Shown here: positions 1 through 12,608 of the stretch, in pieces
Numbering within the stretch: position 1 is the first letter of the stretch
Layout of the letters: each line of letters opens with the position of its first letter
Source of the DNA: Saccoglossus kowalevskii
Taxonomy: Eukaryota > Hemichordata > Enteropneusta > Harrimaniidae
Length of the DNA: 64,000 bases
Reading direction: 5' to 3'
Assembly (NCBI RefSeq): GCF_000003605.2
Contig: NW_003109082.1
Span: 102,675 to 166,674, forward strand
Made by a program: the position numbers and the translations under genes
The notes under the pieces: model-generated
Databases searched by the model: none
Told to the model about the DNA's origin: nothing
Seen by the model: the letters and a program-made list of their open reading frames with translations, nothing else

Positions 1-915
1 CTATATAATCTTTTAGTAACTCTGATAAAACAAAGAAGTCTGTATTGGCCTGATCTTGATGGAGCTGTTCAATCTTCTCTTCCACTTCAGCCAGCTGAGC
101 CAGTGCACGTGACAGGCCTGTATGTTCTTCAGCATTGCCGAGTGTTGCAGCACTCTTTGCAAAAGTTGCAGTAGCAGTACTAAGATCTACCGTAGAAAAG
201 ACGTAATACCATTACTATTATGCGTTCTGTAATATTACTACTGTTAAGGCAGTTCAAGAGGAATTCAAATTTTACACTACTGAGCATGTTACTGCACATA
301 TATGCAATGCATTGTGGGAGAGAACTATCCATTGTATAACGGAAAACTTTTATCACACTTGAAATTCACTAAATATTAAATCTCAATTTTAAAATTCCTT
401 TAACAATATTAGGATTCATATCAATAATTATAATAATATAGGATTTTTCATGCTATGTCACTGAGCAAAATATGAAGAAATAATTTCTCCATAGATACCA
501 CAAATTTTGACCATTTTTCAATACATTTGCCACACTTATTTCTCAAAAAAAAATTTGGTGACCCCAATTCATTTTTACTTTTTTGGTATAATGTCATTAT
601 GGCATAATAATGAAAGTGAGATGAAGCTGACATATAATGTTTAATTAGATCTCTTTAAAGTCCTTATATAAACAAAGTAATTGAATACATATAATCTTTG
701 TGCCTCGTTTCATTTTTGCCTTGAGTTTATTCAATCACAGTAAATCCTCCACACATACACGTATGGTACTTAAGTCAATATCTTAAAGACAAAATTATTA
801 TTTAATATTCAATTGTCATACCTTTCCTATGATTTACCAATGCTTCAACACTAGAATGCAATTTCTTTAGCTGTTGGTCAAGGCTGTCAATCTGTTGACT
901 CTTGTCTTCAAACCA
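1..915 (-). CDS. SNX1: SNX1 exons 9-10: start of the BAR domain
   Basis: Exons 822-915 and 1-186 (residues 280-372) begin the BAR domain, the helical dimer that senses and drives membrane curvature. Landmarks are [36 protein letters not shown] and [17 protein letters not shown], all strongly SNX1/2-like. The reading stays open to position 1, ending near LLKDYI. The three-helix BAR domain should need about 130 more residues, which must lie upstream of this window on the plus strand. Whether exon 10 ends exactly at the window edge cannot be seen. Confidence 0.9.
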
Positions 916-3900
916 CTGTGGAGGAAATAATAATACAGATATATTAGGCCAAAAAAAACAACAACTTATGTTGCCCTCAAATCGGAAAATTGAAAAATTG
1001 GGTCGGCCGGTCGGATTTTTTTTTTTTTTTAAATTCGTGAAAACTAAGGGTATCGTAAATAGCCGAGGTATATGGGGAAAAAAAACACGACCTGATATTT
1101 CATATTTTTCGGTCAGTCGCTGAGGGCAACAAAACAATTTTTCTTTTTGGCCTTATGTTGCATGTTTGATATTCTATTTATTTTATGTACATCTTTCACA
1201 GCTTTTATATAACATAACTAATGTATTTTAGCATCAAATAACCAAACAAGTTACATTTTGTCTTTGGAAATCGTTGATGAAGTTAAAAGCACAACTGTTT
1301 GCAAGAAATATTCATACGACTAGGATTCATAGAGATTTTTAAATATACTATTTATCACATGGATACTTCCCGCCTATACAAAAAACTTCGTCACCAAACT
1401 TTCTCGCCCAAATTTTTCTGAACTTTTTTCTTTATATTCATCAATATTTCTGGAATTGAACCCTAACTTTGGATCTAACAGACACAATTTGATTCAATTT
1501 TCAGTTTTTACTCAAAAAAATTGGCCTATTTTTGTCCCAACCAAGGAAAGAGCATACTATTTTGTAAATTTGTAATGAAAAAAAGGGAACTGGAAGTACT
1601 GAAAGTGGAACTATTGCTGAACTTATACCAAATACGAGTATATCACTGGGCGTGCCTTGTATTCTAACAATGCTCGCAACACCTTGTGTATGCTATGTGG
1701 TGATTCTGATCGGTTTTTTTAGAGCAACTGAATAACAGTCCGAAATGAGCTTCTTCAATCAATCAATCTAGGTCAATTTTCATGCAAAGAAAACAATTTA
1801 ATGTATGTAAAAATGTCAAAATTTGTGATGTGACTATCACACTGTGGAGCTATGCACCTTAAGCACATGGTAAGCGAAATTAGCACATGGCTGTATCTCC
1901 ATGATATTGACATGATACATGGGATAAACATGGACAGAAGATGACGTGTCCTACCTGATCTGATTCATTCATTTTGGATGTAATTTTTGATACTGTATCC
2001 GACACTTTGTTAAACAATCTCATGACACCAGCACCACTGACAGCAGAGGTACCTGTAGCACGTGGTAGCTAAAAAAAGACACAGCATCAAACAATGTTAT
2101 GTTGAATAACGTGCAAGCAAATAATGTACTGTATAGGCAAATTTGTTTCACTATTTCTCAATATTTTAAGTTGAAGTCATTACCTCATCACGCTCAAGAA
2201 AATCCCTGAAATCAGGATCCTGTCGTAGTAGCTTATGAGCAGCAGTGCGATTTAAGTATCGTTCTAAAGACGCTCGTCTTCTCTCAACAAATTCTGTGTT
2301 CCCACTCTCATCTTTGGAGACTTTCACTTGTGTCATACCTATTTACAAAATACCAAAATAAGTTCATCATCCAAATTATAAGTAATATTTGAATTGTTTC
2401 ATTTAGGAACATATGATTTCACAAAGATCTTTGCAGTCGACATTAACCAAATCATTGTCACTGTTAACTTTGACCTATGACCTCCCACTGTCACTGTCAA
2501 CTTTGACCCTTGACCTTTTCATTGTCAGCTTTGATTTTTGACTCATTCAGTGACATTGACAAATTTGACCCTATTATTAATAGTTTTATATACATGTTTT
2601 ATCTTTATCAATATTTTGGATGAAAAAGTTCAAAACCTTTTGATTTGATCAAAACATTCAAAGAATTAACGGAAATTGCAGAAAACTTGAAGAAAAAAAA
2701 ACAAATATAAAAACCATGATTTTCTGAGTTGAGGTCACTGGGCGTTAAGTTGTTGAATATGGTAGTTTAGGCTGGAACAAATATCACAATGTTGGCTCGT
2801 GAACTTGACCTGGCAAAAGTGTAAACAATTCATATTTGTGTTTCTCAGTTTATGAATTCCATTCAGTATTCAATTGAGAAACAACCACAAATCACATTCA
2901 TGATGCTCTACTGATAAACACATACACATATGAATAAAACTTACCAACTAGACTTTTCTCAGGTGCAGGAGGCACTATATGCCCTTGGTGGGCATGTTTC
3001 TGTACCAACTTTTCATGCAAACCCAGAAAGTCACTAAATCTTCTCCACACATAGAATTCTGGTTTCTTGAACAATGCCATGCTTGTCTGTAAAAATATTA
3101 AATAGTTTGGTGTAATTAGGAAGGTAGTTCACAATTGTGTTCCCATTTAAAACAATATACAATATCAGTGTATTTACTATTACTACTGATAGTTAACGGT
3201 ATAGTAGTTAACACTCTGCTTGGAGGCTAGGCATTCACACAGCTCGTCGATAAGAAAATTATTTCAATCAAGGTTGTCGCTGCTATTTTTAAGTAGGGAA
3301 ACGGCGTGCTCTTCACTTGAGTTATGTGAGAACATATATGCCAAGGTTTTTGTGCACCAAACAAATTTTCATCATTAAAACTTATTTTGTTTGTAAAAAT
3401 CCATCGAAATGTTAACTGTGATTCAGATTTGACATGATTCCTTGCACAAACCTCAATCTGAAACAGGATTTTATGATTATGACCACCACAGGAGTGAGGG
3501 CGCTGTATCTCAGCATTGAGCCGATAAGTACTCACCCGGGTAGCAACTTTATATGCCATGTATGCTTTCATTCCCTCGCCTGAAATTAATAAACAAAATA
3601 ACTTCTGCTTAAAAAAACAAGAAATGCATACATTTTCTATTTAGTGTTGTCTCATGATATGTCAGTACATTATTTTACAAATAAACCAAATCCTACCTTT
3701 TTTCTGGGGATCTGTAACAGTGATTTCAATTTCATACTTGTCTCCGCCTTCTTCTTCTTTAATCTTAAAAGGATAAATGAATAATGTAGTAATATTATTA
3801 CAACTATTAATAAATGGATTCTTCGAGTGGAAGAGGAATTGAAATCTAAATGAGAGAGGTGTCAGTTGGAGGCTTTAAAATCAATACATGCCTTCAGGAA

Positions 3901-6460
3901 TTCATTATTGTGGAAAGCCACAAAATGTTTATCATTGGTATTAATTGACGCATCAGCTCCATAGAAATAACTAATTTGCATAACAATATATACAGAGTTT
4001 TTTCTAGAAAAAAATGCAAGAGGGGGAACTGCAATTCAGCGAGGCCACCAAGTGGGGAGGGGGGTAGGGTTCTCCCTACCAGGGTGTGGAGTTTTTGATA
4101 ATTCTAAGTTAAAATGGTTATGGTTGCCAAAGCATCTGCTCCCCAGGGTAAGGGGCGCATAGCCATGGCATGAGGGAGCTGTGCCCCTGTTCCCTTGTTT
4201 AAAAAATTCCCTGACAATGTATAATTACGTTAATCTGAGAGCATTTCTTTATTAGGGTCTTTTGGACTACTGTGGAATACTTTATTTTCGCTGGAATTAA
4301 TTTTCACTGAAAAGGCTTTTTGGGCACTTTTTATGGAATTTATTTTCACTGATTTCTGATGAGTTTAATGTGAAATATAGGAAAAAAAGTATATTCGCTG
4401 GATTTTATTTTCACGGAATCATCCCTTCAGCGAAAATAAATTCCAAGCAAAAATAAAGTATTCTACAGTATTATGTGACATTGCCAGGAATAGACTAGAA
4501 TTTGGTATGATTCAAATTATTGCAGTCCACACTAATTCAGAATCAAATCAAAACTCAATGTGCATTGGAACTCTAGTTGAAATTATAAGGAAAATAAATT
4601 TGAACACTCAATCAAATGCAAAGCTGAATCATGAAGACCGAGTCAAAGTGAAATGTATTGTGAAATAGCGAACATTTCTCAAAACGAAAATATAATGGTT
4701 CACAGTATATCTGACAATCTCAAATAATAACATCGTTACCGGTATATACAAAAATGTACAATTTACTGTCACTTTAAAAAATTATATTTGGTATACTGGT
4801 TACAGCAGTATTTGAATGAAACCAAACACTAATATTTAGAGAGTGAAATATTGATTCATCCTACCTCATCCTTTGTTTTTATCGCAGCTACTGGTGACAC
4901 TGAAACTGCCGTTGGTGGATGTATTGCTTCCGGGGCGATATTGGATGGTTCTAGTTGTGGTTCAGGCTGTGGCTCTGGCTCTGGCTCAGGTTCTTGTTCT
5001 GCTGGTGTATCGTCTAGAGAAACCTCCTCTCCTACACCTATTATAGAATATAGCATAATTGTATATACCAGTATTAAATTTTGGACAGTGCACTGTGGCA
5101 GTGGCAGTGTATTTTTTTTTCAAAAATCAGAAGCTGGTGATTTTTTTAATTTTTATTTTGGCCAGAAAAGTACAATTTCAGTAATAAAAGACAAAGGGAA
5201 GAAGTTCCTTTTGTAAACCCTCGCACCTAACTTGACCACTAATTTTAACCTGCTCTTTCAGCCCCAATCCTAATTTAATTGTCTATGCCCCCCTCCAGGT
5301 GTCCTTAGGAGGGGCATATACAATTGAGAAATGGGGTTAGATTTAGGGTAAGGAATACAAGAGGGAGTTTTAAAATCAGCAAGGTACATGTAGTTTCAAC
5401 CACTTCCTTTTTATATTTGTACACAGAAGGAACTATCACTGGCTGACTGTAATTATGGCAATGCTGCATTTGATATCTTATTTCCGGTGGAGTAAACAAA
5501 TGCTACAACTCTATTACTGTGATAATTATGATTATCTCTCAACTTTATTTTATCCTGTTGCGGTTGTTAGCTAGCAAAATTGCAAATTAAATTATTGACA
5601 TTTCACTAATTTCTCAAAGTCCCATTTCATTTTCAATGTTAAATTGACTTAAAGGATGTTGATTTTAATAAAAAACAAAAGACAAATCCGAAGTAGACAC
5701 AATACAGATAATAGGATTTTTTAAAGCCCAAGGTGTCTTGCGAAGGCCTTTAAACAAACCTGCAAACAGATCTTCATGTTCATCACTGCCTTTTTCTTCC
5801 TGTGTTGCTTCTTCCTGTACTTCCTGTAAGAATGAAATAGCCATTTTCTTAGCAGCAAGTATTAAACTTTTAAAAATTAAACTGGGGGAGGGGCAACAGA
5901 CAACTTAATAGCTAAAATACCATGGACAATGTTCTCCGGGAAGAGGGTAATCCACTCTAAGTGACATATTATAATGAAGTAGTGAATACACAAATCAGTT
6001 TTTGTTGCGATTATCAGCGATTTCAAAAAGTGAAGAACATAACACATTGACAATACATGCTGTTACTAACAGCCACGTCTAGGATATTGCATATTATAAT
6101 TGATATGGTAATTGGTATATTGATCAAAAAATACAATTGTTCATTACATCTACATAGAACATTTACATATAAGTGAATTATAGAACTGATATTACAACGA
6201 TCACCACAGAGTCTGTGAGTAATACTGAATGTGTACGTTTATATTATAACGTTACGCCCCAAAAATCGTTCTGTTGTCTGCAAAAAGTGAGTAACTCGGT
6301 CAGGTTTTCACTACGATTCAATCGCCAAATGAACCATTTATATAACTATAGATAAACACAGAACACAAACCATCGGACTAACCTGAAAAATATCATCAGA
6401 CTCTTCTTGTGTTTCGATTTTCTCGTCTTCAGGGAAGAGGGGTGGTGGTTCATCCGCCAT
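1..6460 (-). CDS. SNX1: Sorting nexin SNX1/SNX2, 5' ten coding exons (partial, continues past position 1)
   Basis: SNX1/SNX2 are the PX-BAR sorting nexins that, with SNX5/6, form the membrane-tubulating part of the endosomal retromer (ESCPE-1) for endosome-to-Golgi recycling. Exons in transcription order: 6383-6460, 5760-5823, 4865-5037, 3697-3763, 3536-3579, 2945-3086, 2184-2338, 1955-2068, 822-915, 1-186. All have AG acceptors and GT donors and the phases are consistent, giving 372 codons plus one base. The start ATG at 6460 gives [14 protein letters not shown], the acidic start expected of the family. The PX domain (about residues 113-243) carries RRFSDF and VPPAPEKS; the BAR domain begins near residue 270. 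Exon 10 reaches the window edge, and the rest of the BAR domain lies outside. SNX1 and SNX2 arose by vertebrate duplication, so an invertebrate copy would be the single ancestor. Confidence 0.93.
947..1152. mobile_element. Family G MITE copy 1 (in a SNX1 intron)
   Basis: About 206 bp. It is bounded by GGCCAAAAA and TTTTTGGCC and has inner inverted arms GTTGCCCTCA and TGAGGGCAAC. The interior includes GGGTATCGTAAATAGCCGAG and long A/T runs. A second copy at 33249-33440 is about 85-90% alike by eye. There is no coding capacity; it looks like a non-autonomous DNA transposon. Confidence 0.7.
1955..3763 (-). CDS. SNX1: SNX1 exons 4-8: PX domain and linker to BAR
   Basis: Exons 3697-3763, 3536-3579, 2945-3086, 2184-2338 and 1955-2068 (residues 106-279) encode the phox-homology domain, which binds phosphatidylinositol 3-phosphate on early endosomes. 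Visible landmarks are [11 protein letters not shown] (first beta strand), [10 protein letters not shown], the basic RRFSDF motif whose arginine contacts the 3-phosphate, [11 protein letters not shown] (Pro-rich loop) and [11 protein letters not shown] (basic helix). The domain closes with [12 protein letters not shown]. Exon 8 gives [18 protein letters not shown], which corresponds to the amphipathic helix between PX and BAR in SNX1 (GAGLLKMFNKA in the human protein, from memory). No expected residue is obviously missing. Confidence 0.92.
4268..4470. mobile_element. Family A MITE copy 1 (SNX1 intron 3)
   Basis: About 203 bp with terminal inverted repeats TACTGTGGAATACTTTATTT and AAATAAAGTATTCTACAGTA, flanked by TA. 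The interior is built from repeated TTTTCGCTG/CAGCGAAAA and TTATTTTCACTGA words. One of at least nine copies in the window (see the family A finding). Confidence 0.85.
4865..6460 (-). CDS. SNX1: SNX1 exons 1-3: acidic N-terminal tail
   Basis: Exons 6383-6460 (26 codons), 5760-5823 and 4865-5037 encode the unstructured N-terminus, residues 1-105. It is rich in Glu and Asp. Exon 2 ends in EHEDLFAG, resembling the DLF motif region of mammalian SNX1/2. Exon 3 holds a run of Glu-Pro dipeptides (about residues 67-80), then a Pro/Val-rich stretch ending in KTKDE. This is the least conserved part of the family, so the assignment rests on continuity with the PX exons. The opposite strand of exon 3 reads as a Gly-Ser repeat, which is a shadow of the Glu-Pro codons and not a gene. 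Confidence 0.88.
5262..5338. repeat. Short foldback sequence (SNX1 intron 2)
   Basis: Arms CCCCAATCCTAATTTAATTG and CAATTGAGAAATGGGG, with inner GCCCCCCTCC / GGAGGGGC, fold into a hairpin of about 77 bp. Confidence 0.55.
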
Positions 6461-7200
6461 GTTGGAACAGTATTTGAGGTCACATGATATTTGGAAGTGT
6501 ATACGCCCTCAAAAGGCTGTATCGCTTTATTCATTCGTTTTACACTAAAGTAAAATATTCTTTGTCAACTTCGATTCTTGAGCGTGTTATATGTATGGGG
6601 TATTTTGGAGAAATTACTCAGTGACTTATTTTTTTTTTTTTATTGTATTACCATCAATGTTTTCATGAATACTAAGAAAAAAGTTGCAATGTAAGCGTTC
6701 GAAAGAGGGCGCTCGTCACTCGTAGGCGGGGTTCCTGTCAATCAAAGGTGAAAGTGAATTTGAGTCACATTATAATGTGATCGTTTGCACTGTTGTTGTA
6801 TGAGAACACTGGCGTTGGATATTATTTTACAGTTTCCAGTTATCCTTTGTTACTCACGTGTCTCGCGTATGGTTCTTCCAGGGATATACGACATTCATTG
6901 CAAAAAATAGTTTTTTTTCGGGTTGCAGCCAAAAAGAGAGGAGCGTTGTGAAGTAATCGAGGGATAAAAATAGCACACCATCTCTGCCAAGCACCGAGCC
7001 AACACTGCGAGTATTACGGAAATGGTCCAGCTGGTTTAGTGCTCGCGTGAAATAGTGTAAACTGAGTAATGTCGTCTTGGGCGTCGCCCATTTATTTAGC
7101 TAGGTAACAACGACTGAATTGCCGATTTGTTTTTACTCAAATCAACGCATAATTCGAACCGAAGGTAGGTACAAATAGTAGTATTATTGATGCTTTTCCT
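6461..7200. promoter_or_regulatory. Candidate shared promoter zone between SNX1 and ADGRV1
   Basis: This stretch directly upstream of the SNX1 start has visibly more CpG and G+C than its surroundings (for example around 6690-6735 and 6930-7100). A GT donor-like site (GAAG followed by GTAGGTAC) begins at 7165, facing the plus strand. It could end a non-coding first exon of ADGRV1, whose first coding exon (17804) starts at a splice acceptor and therefore needs an upstream exon. No TATA box or start site is certain. The SNX1 promoter role is likely from position; the ADGRV1 link is an inference. Confidence 0.4.
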
Positions 7201-8935
7201 CATCCTATACAAAGCTATGAACGCTTCTATACAACCAGTAGCTAACATTGTTATACACATAAATTGTGTGCAAGCCCAATTTTAGTAATAATATCGCGTT
7301 ATTTGGATGTTCTAGTTGGGCGCAAATCTACCAATATTCCCAGAACATTTCAATGGGAAAACTAAACGTAGTCACCATGGTAGCTAGTATTTTAAAAAGC
7401 ATACGTTAGCACCTTGAGGTGTGAAAATCAACTAGTGTTACGTTAAACTGCCGGCGTGTCTACCAGTTTTAAAATAGCCACTACACTTACGTGCAGAAAT
7501 ATATATCATATCATATCACTGAAATATTACATGAATTAATTAATAATATTTAAACAAAACAAATACATGGTATATCAATTCAGCAAATTATCAAGTAAAT
7601 TGCTTGTTTTTGTTTTACTACATATTTTAATTGAATGGTACACATGTTTCCAGATAATCAGTTAGTTCCTGTTGAGTAATTAAATTTGAATTTATTATTC
7701 CATCAATGAGAAAAATACTTGGCTACAGTATTTACTGTTCACATTATTATAAAAAATAATAATATCACTTTAAATACATGTAACATGCCTCCAGTCATGA
7801 TTGTAGATCATTTTGACCTCCAAAAAATTTGTCAAAATTCAAACAATATTTTATTTTATATATAAATTTAATATTTGAATGTACCAAATCAAATTTTCAT
7901 AATTTTGATTTTTAAGTTCATTTACAAAAAATGTTTTTTGTGTGTGAAAATATTGTGACTCACACTCTCACAAAATTAAAAGGTTTAAAGTATACAGTAG
8001 ATGTCTTACAACAAAATAAGTACAAAGTTATTTGCATATTAGTACTTTTGAACAAAGCTTCATGTATCAAACGACTGCAAAACACAAAATATTACACTAT
8101 ACCATTGTAGTGAAGACTGTGAAGTATAGTATTAGGGCTATCAACTTTCCACATTGGTAGCAAGGCTACAAGATCAAGACATCCTGAAAAGGAAACCCAA
8201 CACCTATATTATTGCATTTAAGATTGGTGCACAGATATCAACAAACAAAATATTTTGTGGCCATATGTCTGGCAAGTTACTACTCCTACACATTGTTAGC
8301 TAGGACTGTAACATTGAAAATACCATGGAACTATAAACTGGTTTATACTTCCATGAAAATACCAATTCAAATCTGCCTTAAGGTATAGATGCAGGTTCGT
8401 GGGCACTCAGGGTGAATTTTTTTTTTTTTGTGCTTTTTCTTACACAGACAGTCTTGGCTAGATAATGTTAAAATTTCGGAGCATTGTCAATGCGGGAACA
8501 TACTCAAAAAATCGATTTTATAATATAGGGAACTGAGGCACGCGTATGTGATTCAATGTAGCTTTGCAGCATGTGCATGCCCTGTTACTCAGCTTTTTTG
8601 ACCTTTTCAGATGTCATAGTATTGACATTAGGAGTGAAGCTTTTATAGCTGTGATGTGCCATTAGTGTCAGAAGATTTTTCTGATCAACATTGTAATGCA
8701 TTCACTTTATTTCACTCACTGCTGTATAATCATATTATAAAGTCATTTTTTCATTTTTGTTTGTCTTTATATTTTATGTTATAATGTTAAGGTATGTATA
8801 ATAGTAAAATACAAAATTATGTTGATTCACTTATAATCATATAAGCATACACAATCGCAGAGAGGGGGTGTGGCTGCATTTAATCCGCTGTCACTACAAT
8901 AGACTTACCTGTTTTGTTGTCAAATTAGTTCAAAA
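7201..8935. other. Non-coding stretch, no gene seen
   Basis: AT-rich DNA downstream of the promoter zone. I see no exon with a recognisable product, no RNA gene and no clear repeat unit; poly(T) at 8420-8429. Confidence 0.6.
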
Positions 8936-8941
8936 AATAGT

Positions 8942-9545
8942 AGCGTTCACGCAAAACTGCTTAGCACGGGCTAAGAGGTCAAAAACCTTAGCCCTTGCTA
9001 AGAAAACGTGAACGCTTAGCACAGGCTAAGAAATGCTAGTAAGTACAGATTAAATCTGGCCTGTTTTTAAGACCTGGTCCAGATTCTTAGCACGGACTAA
9101 CAAGTGTGTGTGTGTGTGTGTGTGAACGCATAGTTCGGGCAAGCGTCCCAAATGCCATTGTATTCAATGTTCATTTTAAAGATATACTATTATATTCATA
9201 AGCTTACATTTCAGTATGCCATTTCTGACATGACAATCAACGCGAACGCACATAGAGATATTGTCCGGAAATAAAATGAACTGACGATGAGACTCTGTGC
9301 TACCTCCTGTTATTCTGTAATCTGCACTTCTGAATTTACTTTAGTATTGTTTTATTATCATAGAACTAACACGTATATCTTCCTTATTACTGTACTGAGT
9401 AATCAAAGGTCAAAATGACTGATTGGGAACAAAATTGGGCGTTCCTTATCCCGTGCGTGAATGCAATTGCAGATATCCGATATGCAAACATAACAGATAT
9501 GCTTTAACTTTAGCCTGTACTACGTGTAGCGTGAACACTATTATG
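8942..9545. repeat. Inverted-repeat region with four CTTAGC..GCTAAG palindromes and a (GT)n run
   Basis: A hairpin of about 78 bp (8942-9019) has arms beginning AGCGTTCACG and ending CGTGAACGCT. Copies of an imperfect 16-bp palindrome lie at 8960, 8987, 9015 and 9086 (CTTAGCACGGGCTAAG type). A (GT)n run follows at 9103-9122. A GCGTGAACACTATTA at 9529 is inverted to TAGTAGCGTTCACGC at 8938, so the whole may be one 600-bp element. No gene seen. Confidence 0.5.
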
Positions 9546-12500
9546 GTGAAGATTAATTAATTCTTTTTTGGCAAGTATATCTGTGGAATTTTTGTTAGTC
9601 AAAGTGCATCTAATAAAAGCCAAACATTTTTTTGGCAGAATTATTTTCGTATACCGAACTTGCATTGTAAATATGAATGCTTCTGACAAAGTAAATACAA
9701 TATCTCTTATATTTTAATTAGATTATTTGGCATGGTAAAGGATTTAGACACAATACTTTTTTTTTAACTGTAGCAGCTAGTGTTTGCTAATTAAATTAGC
9801 CAAGCATGGTGGCTAATTTACATAATAAAACAATATACTTTGCATATGCATTCTGTTACAATAGGAATAATTAACATTTAAATGTTCACTATTGTTTTTT
9901 TAAAGTTCAAGTTTGGTATTTCTGTGGCCAAGCATGTTAAAATTGTCATAATTTAGGTTTTAGGCATCTGGGGTGCATGGACACCACTGTAGTATTCTGA
10001 GTGTTCTGGTTTGTCCCTTTTATAGATCCCCATTAGTTGATTTATGTGTATGATATCCTAGGTCTGGTGTTATCAAGCTATATGTCAACATTGAGATAAC
10101 CTATGTGATCTTCTAGTAGTAGTATACCTGCCTACTACGACAGTTGAACACTAGTAGCTCTATTAGAAACATACTAGTATACACATTAAAACCCTGTTAA
10201 CGAATCACGTTTCAAGTTTATTACTCGCAGTTAATCAAATATTCATTTTTTTACACACCTGTACTAGTAATGTGTATTCCCACCTTAGAACATCAATGAA
10301 GTTATGACAAAGTAACAAATTAATAAACATACTTTTCTCTCTTAAAGAAAACAATGCAATCATATCTCACACAGAATTACTTTCCATCAGCAAAAAGGAT
10401 GCATTTACTTTTTTTTCTATTTTTAACCAAAGACTCAACTTCTACTTGGAAGCAACATGAAAATGTATGTAATTCTGGATTTTATATTGAACTAAGTAAT
10501 AATGTGTGTAAATTACTTATAAATGGATCACTAAACCCCTAAAGAATAGGAGTTGTTTGGAGGCATTCAGGTCTATGTCCTATTGTAAGGACAGTTGTAG
10601 TACGTGTAATAACATGTACTACATACCTGCCCCAATAAGTATCGCAATAAATTGAAGTTATAAGTGTGAGTTTTATAAATGAGTCTGGGGTAATAGTACA
10701 ATGGTACCGTCATAAGAGTCATAAGATTATAATAAATGTTTTGTGATCAAGCGTATTTCAGAATGAAGAAAGTCATTTTTTCTTGCTTTCAATTTCTGTA
10801 CAAGTGTGTCAATTCGGCATTGTTGTGCAGTTTGCCTTGACGTGTCAATGTTGAATGTCTCCAGCCAGAGTTAAGTTATTTTTGGCAGATATCCAATGCT
10901 AGAGAATGAAAGCATGCCATTACAATGGTACATTCTTGCTACCTGACTATTGTCTGCAATTGTTGTCTGAACCCAGTGCAATGATATCCCCACCTGTATT
11001 GTGATTATACATGTGTTAAATTTGTATCTGGGACTTCTGGGTTAATATTATTTGTGAAGACATCTGGGAAGTAAAATGACTTGATGCATTTGAATTTGAT
11101 TTAGTTTTAGTGGAAATGCTAAATTCATACAAATAATGAGTAATAAGAACGCTTCACTTATCAAAGAAACCATAAAGTACATTGAACAGTGTTACAACAT
11201 TAGGAATACATTATAAACTACATATGCCATATTCTTACATATTGTAAATTGTCTTACCTTTACTATTTACAGATAGCTTTATGATCACACAACTATATAT
11301 ATATATGTAAAAACTTTATTAACAAAAAAGAAATGTCACATTATCTTTATGGTATTAAAAAATAATTCTATTCTATTCTATAAATGTTTTGCCATCATTG
11401 ATTCTCCAGTACTGTACATGTGACATAATACTGTTATAGTCATGGTTTTGTTGTAAACTTGCATGCAAAATATATGTACAATTCTATGTATAGGTTAAAC
11501 CGTTTATTCCTTTGAACTTCATAATTTGTTTGCGTAAATGTTGGTTTTGCACCCCAATATCAGTAGATATTATTATCATAATTATAATTTCTCAATAGCT
11601 ACAATTGTTGATCAAAATTTCGTGCAGGTTTATTTATTAATGGCGATAAAAGTTGACTTTAGTATTATGACGTGTGTGTACGAGAACGGAATTTTGAAGC
11701 TGCCATTTTGAATATTTGACTGGTGAGACAATCTAATTGCTCTCACTTAGTTACCATAATTGACTTTTCCGATAACTTGCTAATAATGGCGATATGCTTG
11801 CGCATCGTTACATGTACACGTATATCAGTGCCTCCAAAAAATAGACCTTTCTCTTAGTTCTATGCTCAAACCGTCCAATATTATATCTTACAGTCTGTAC
11901 ACTTATATTCATATGAACCCCTAACCCTAATTCAGTTATTGTATCATGATAATTATCGGAGCTGTGATTTGCATAATTTAAAATTGGGTCCTGCATACGA
12001 TCAAAAAGTGCGACTACATACATGTTTTTTTTGTACTGTGAAACACTTTGAAATAGCTACATATTATTTTAGTGCATTTGACTCAATGCATGAAATAACG
12101 GAATCTTAATTTTGATAATGTGCTAACAATCTCTTATGAGAATATACTTTCTCATAAATTAACTACACGTTGATTTAGCAAAATTACAAATTTCACTGCA
12201 GCTAAATTTGTTAAAATAGTATGCTAGCTAAAAGACATATTTTATAGTTTATGCTCTTTCAAAAAATCAGTCAAATTCATACCAGAAGTTATTTCTCATG
12301 TTATACTCACACAATGCATACATTAGAGATTGTCATTGGGCCATAGATCATAGGCAATTGACCTAATAAACTGGGACAACAAATCCCTTGCAATTTTTTG
12401 TTTTAAAAACAAATCACATAATCGTTAATTTTGACACTTGTCCAGTATTTTTTTTTTTTTTTAATTATGAAGTATTTGTTAGGAAAATTATTGCCTGAAA

Positions 12501-12608
12501 ACATGCAAAAACTGCCATTTTTGGACAATTTCCATAGTTATCGCATTATTCATAAAAATTCATATTAAAGCATTATTCATATCAAACGTATAGTTATCAA
12601 CAGAATGT
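9546..12608. other. Non-coding stretch, no gene seen
   Basis: AT-rich, with an (AT)n run near 11294-11306 and a TATTCTATTCTATTC run at 11370, the latter possibly an old LINE tail. The open frames here are short, lack splice context and resemble nothing I know. Confidence 0.55.

Noticed and set aside
802-1137. 111-codon minus-strand open frame at SNX1 exon 9
   Set aside because: Only its last third (822-915) is the real exon; the rest is intron and family G repeat read through.
4851-5216. Plus-strand open frame with Gly-Ser repeats
   Set aside because: It is the opposite strand of SNX1 exon 3, where Glu-Pro codons produce Gly-Ser in reverse. No splice context or homology.
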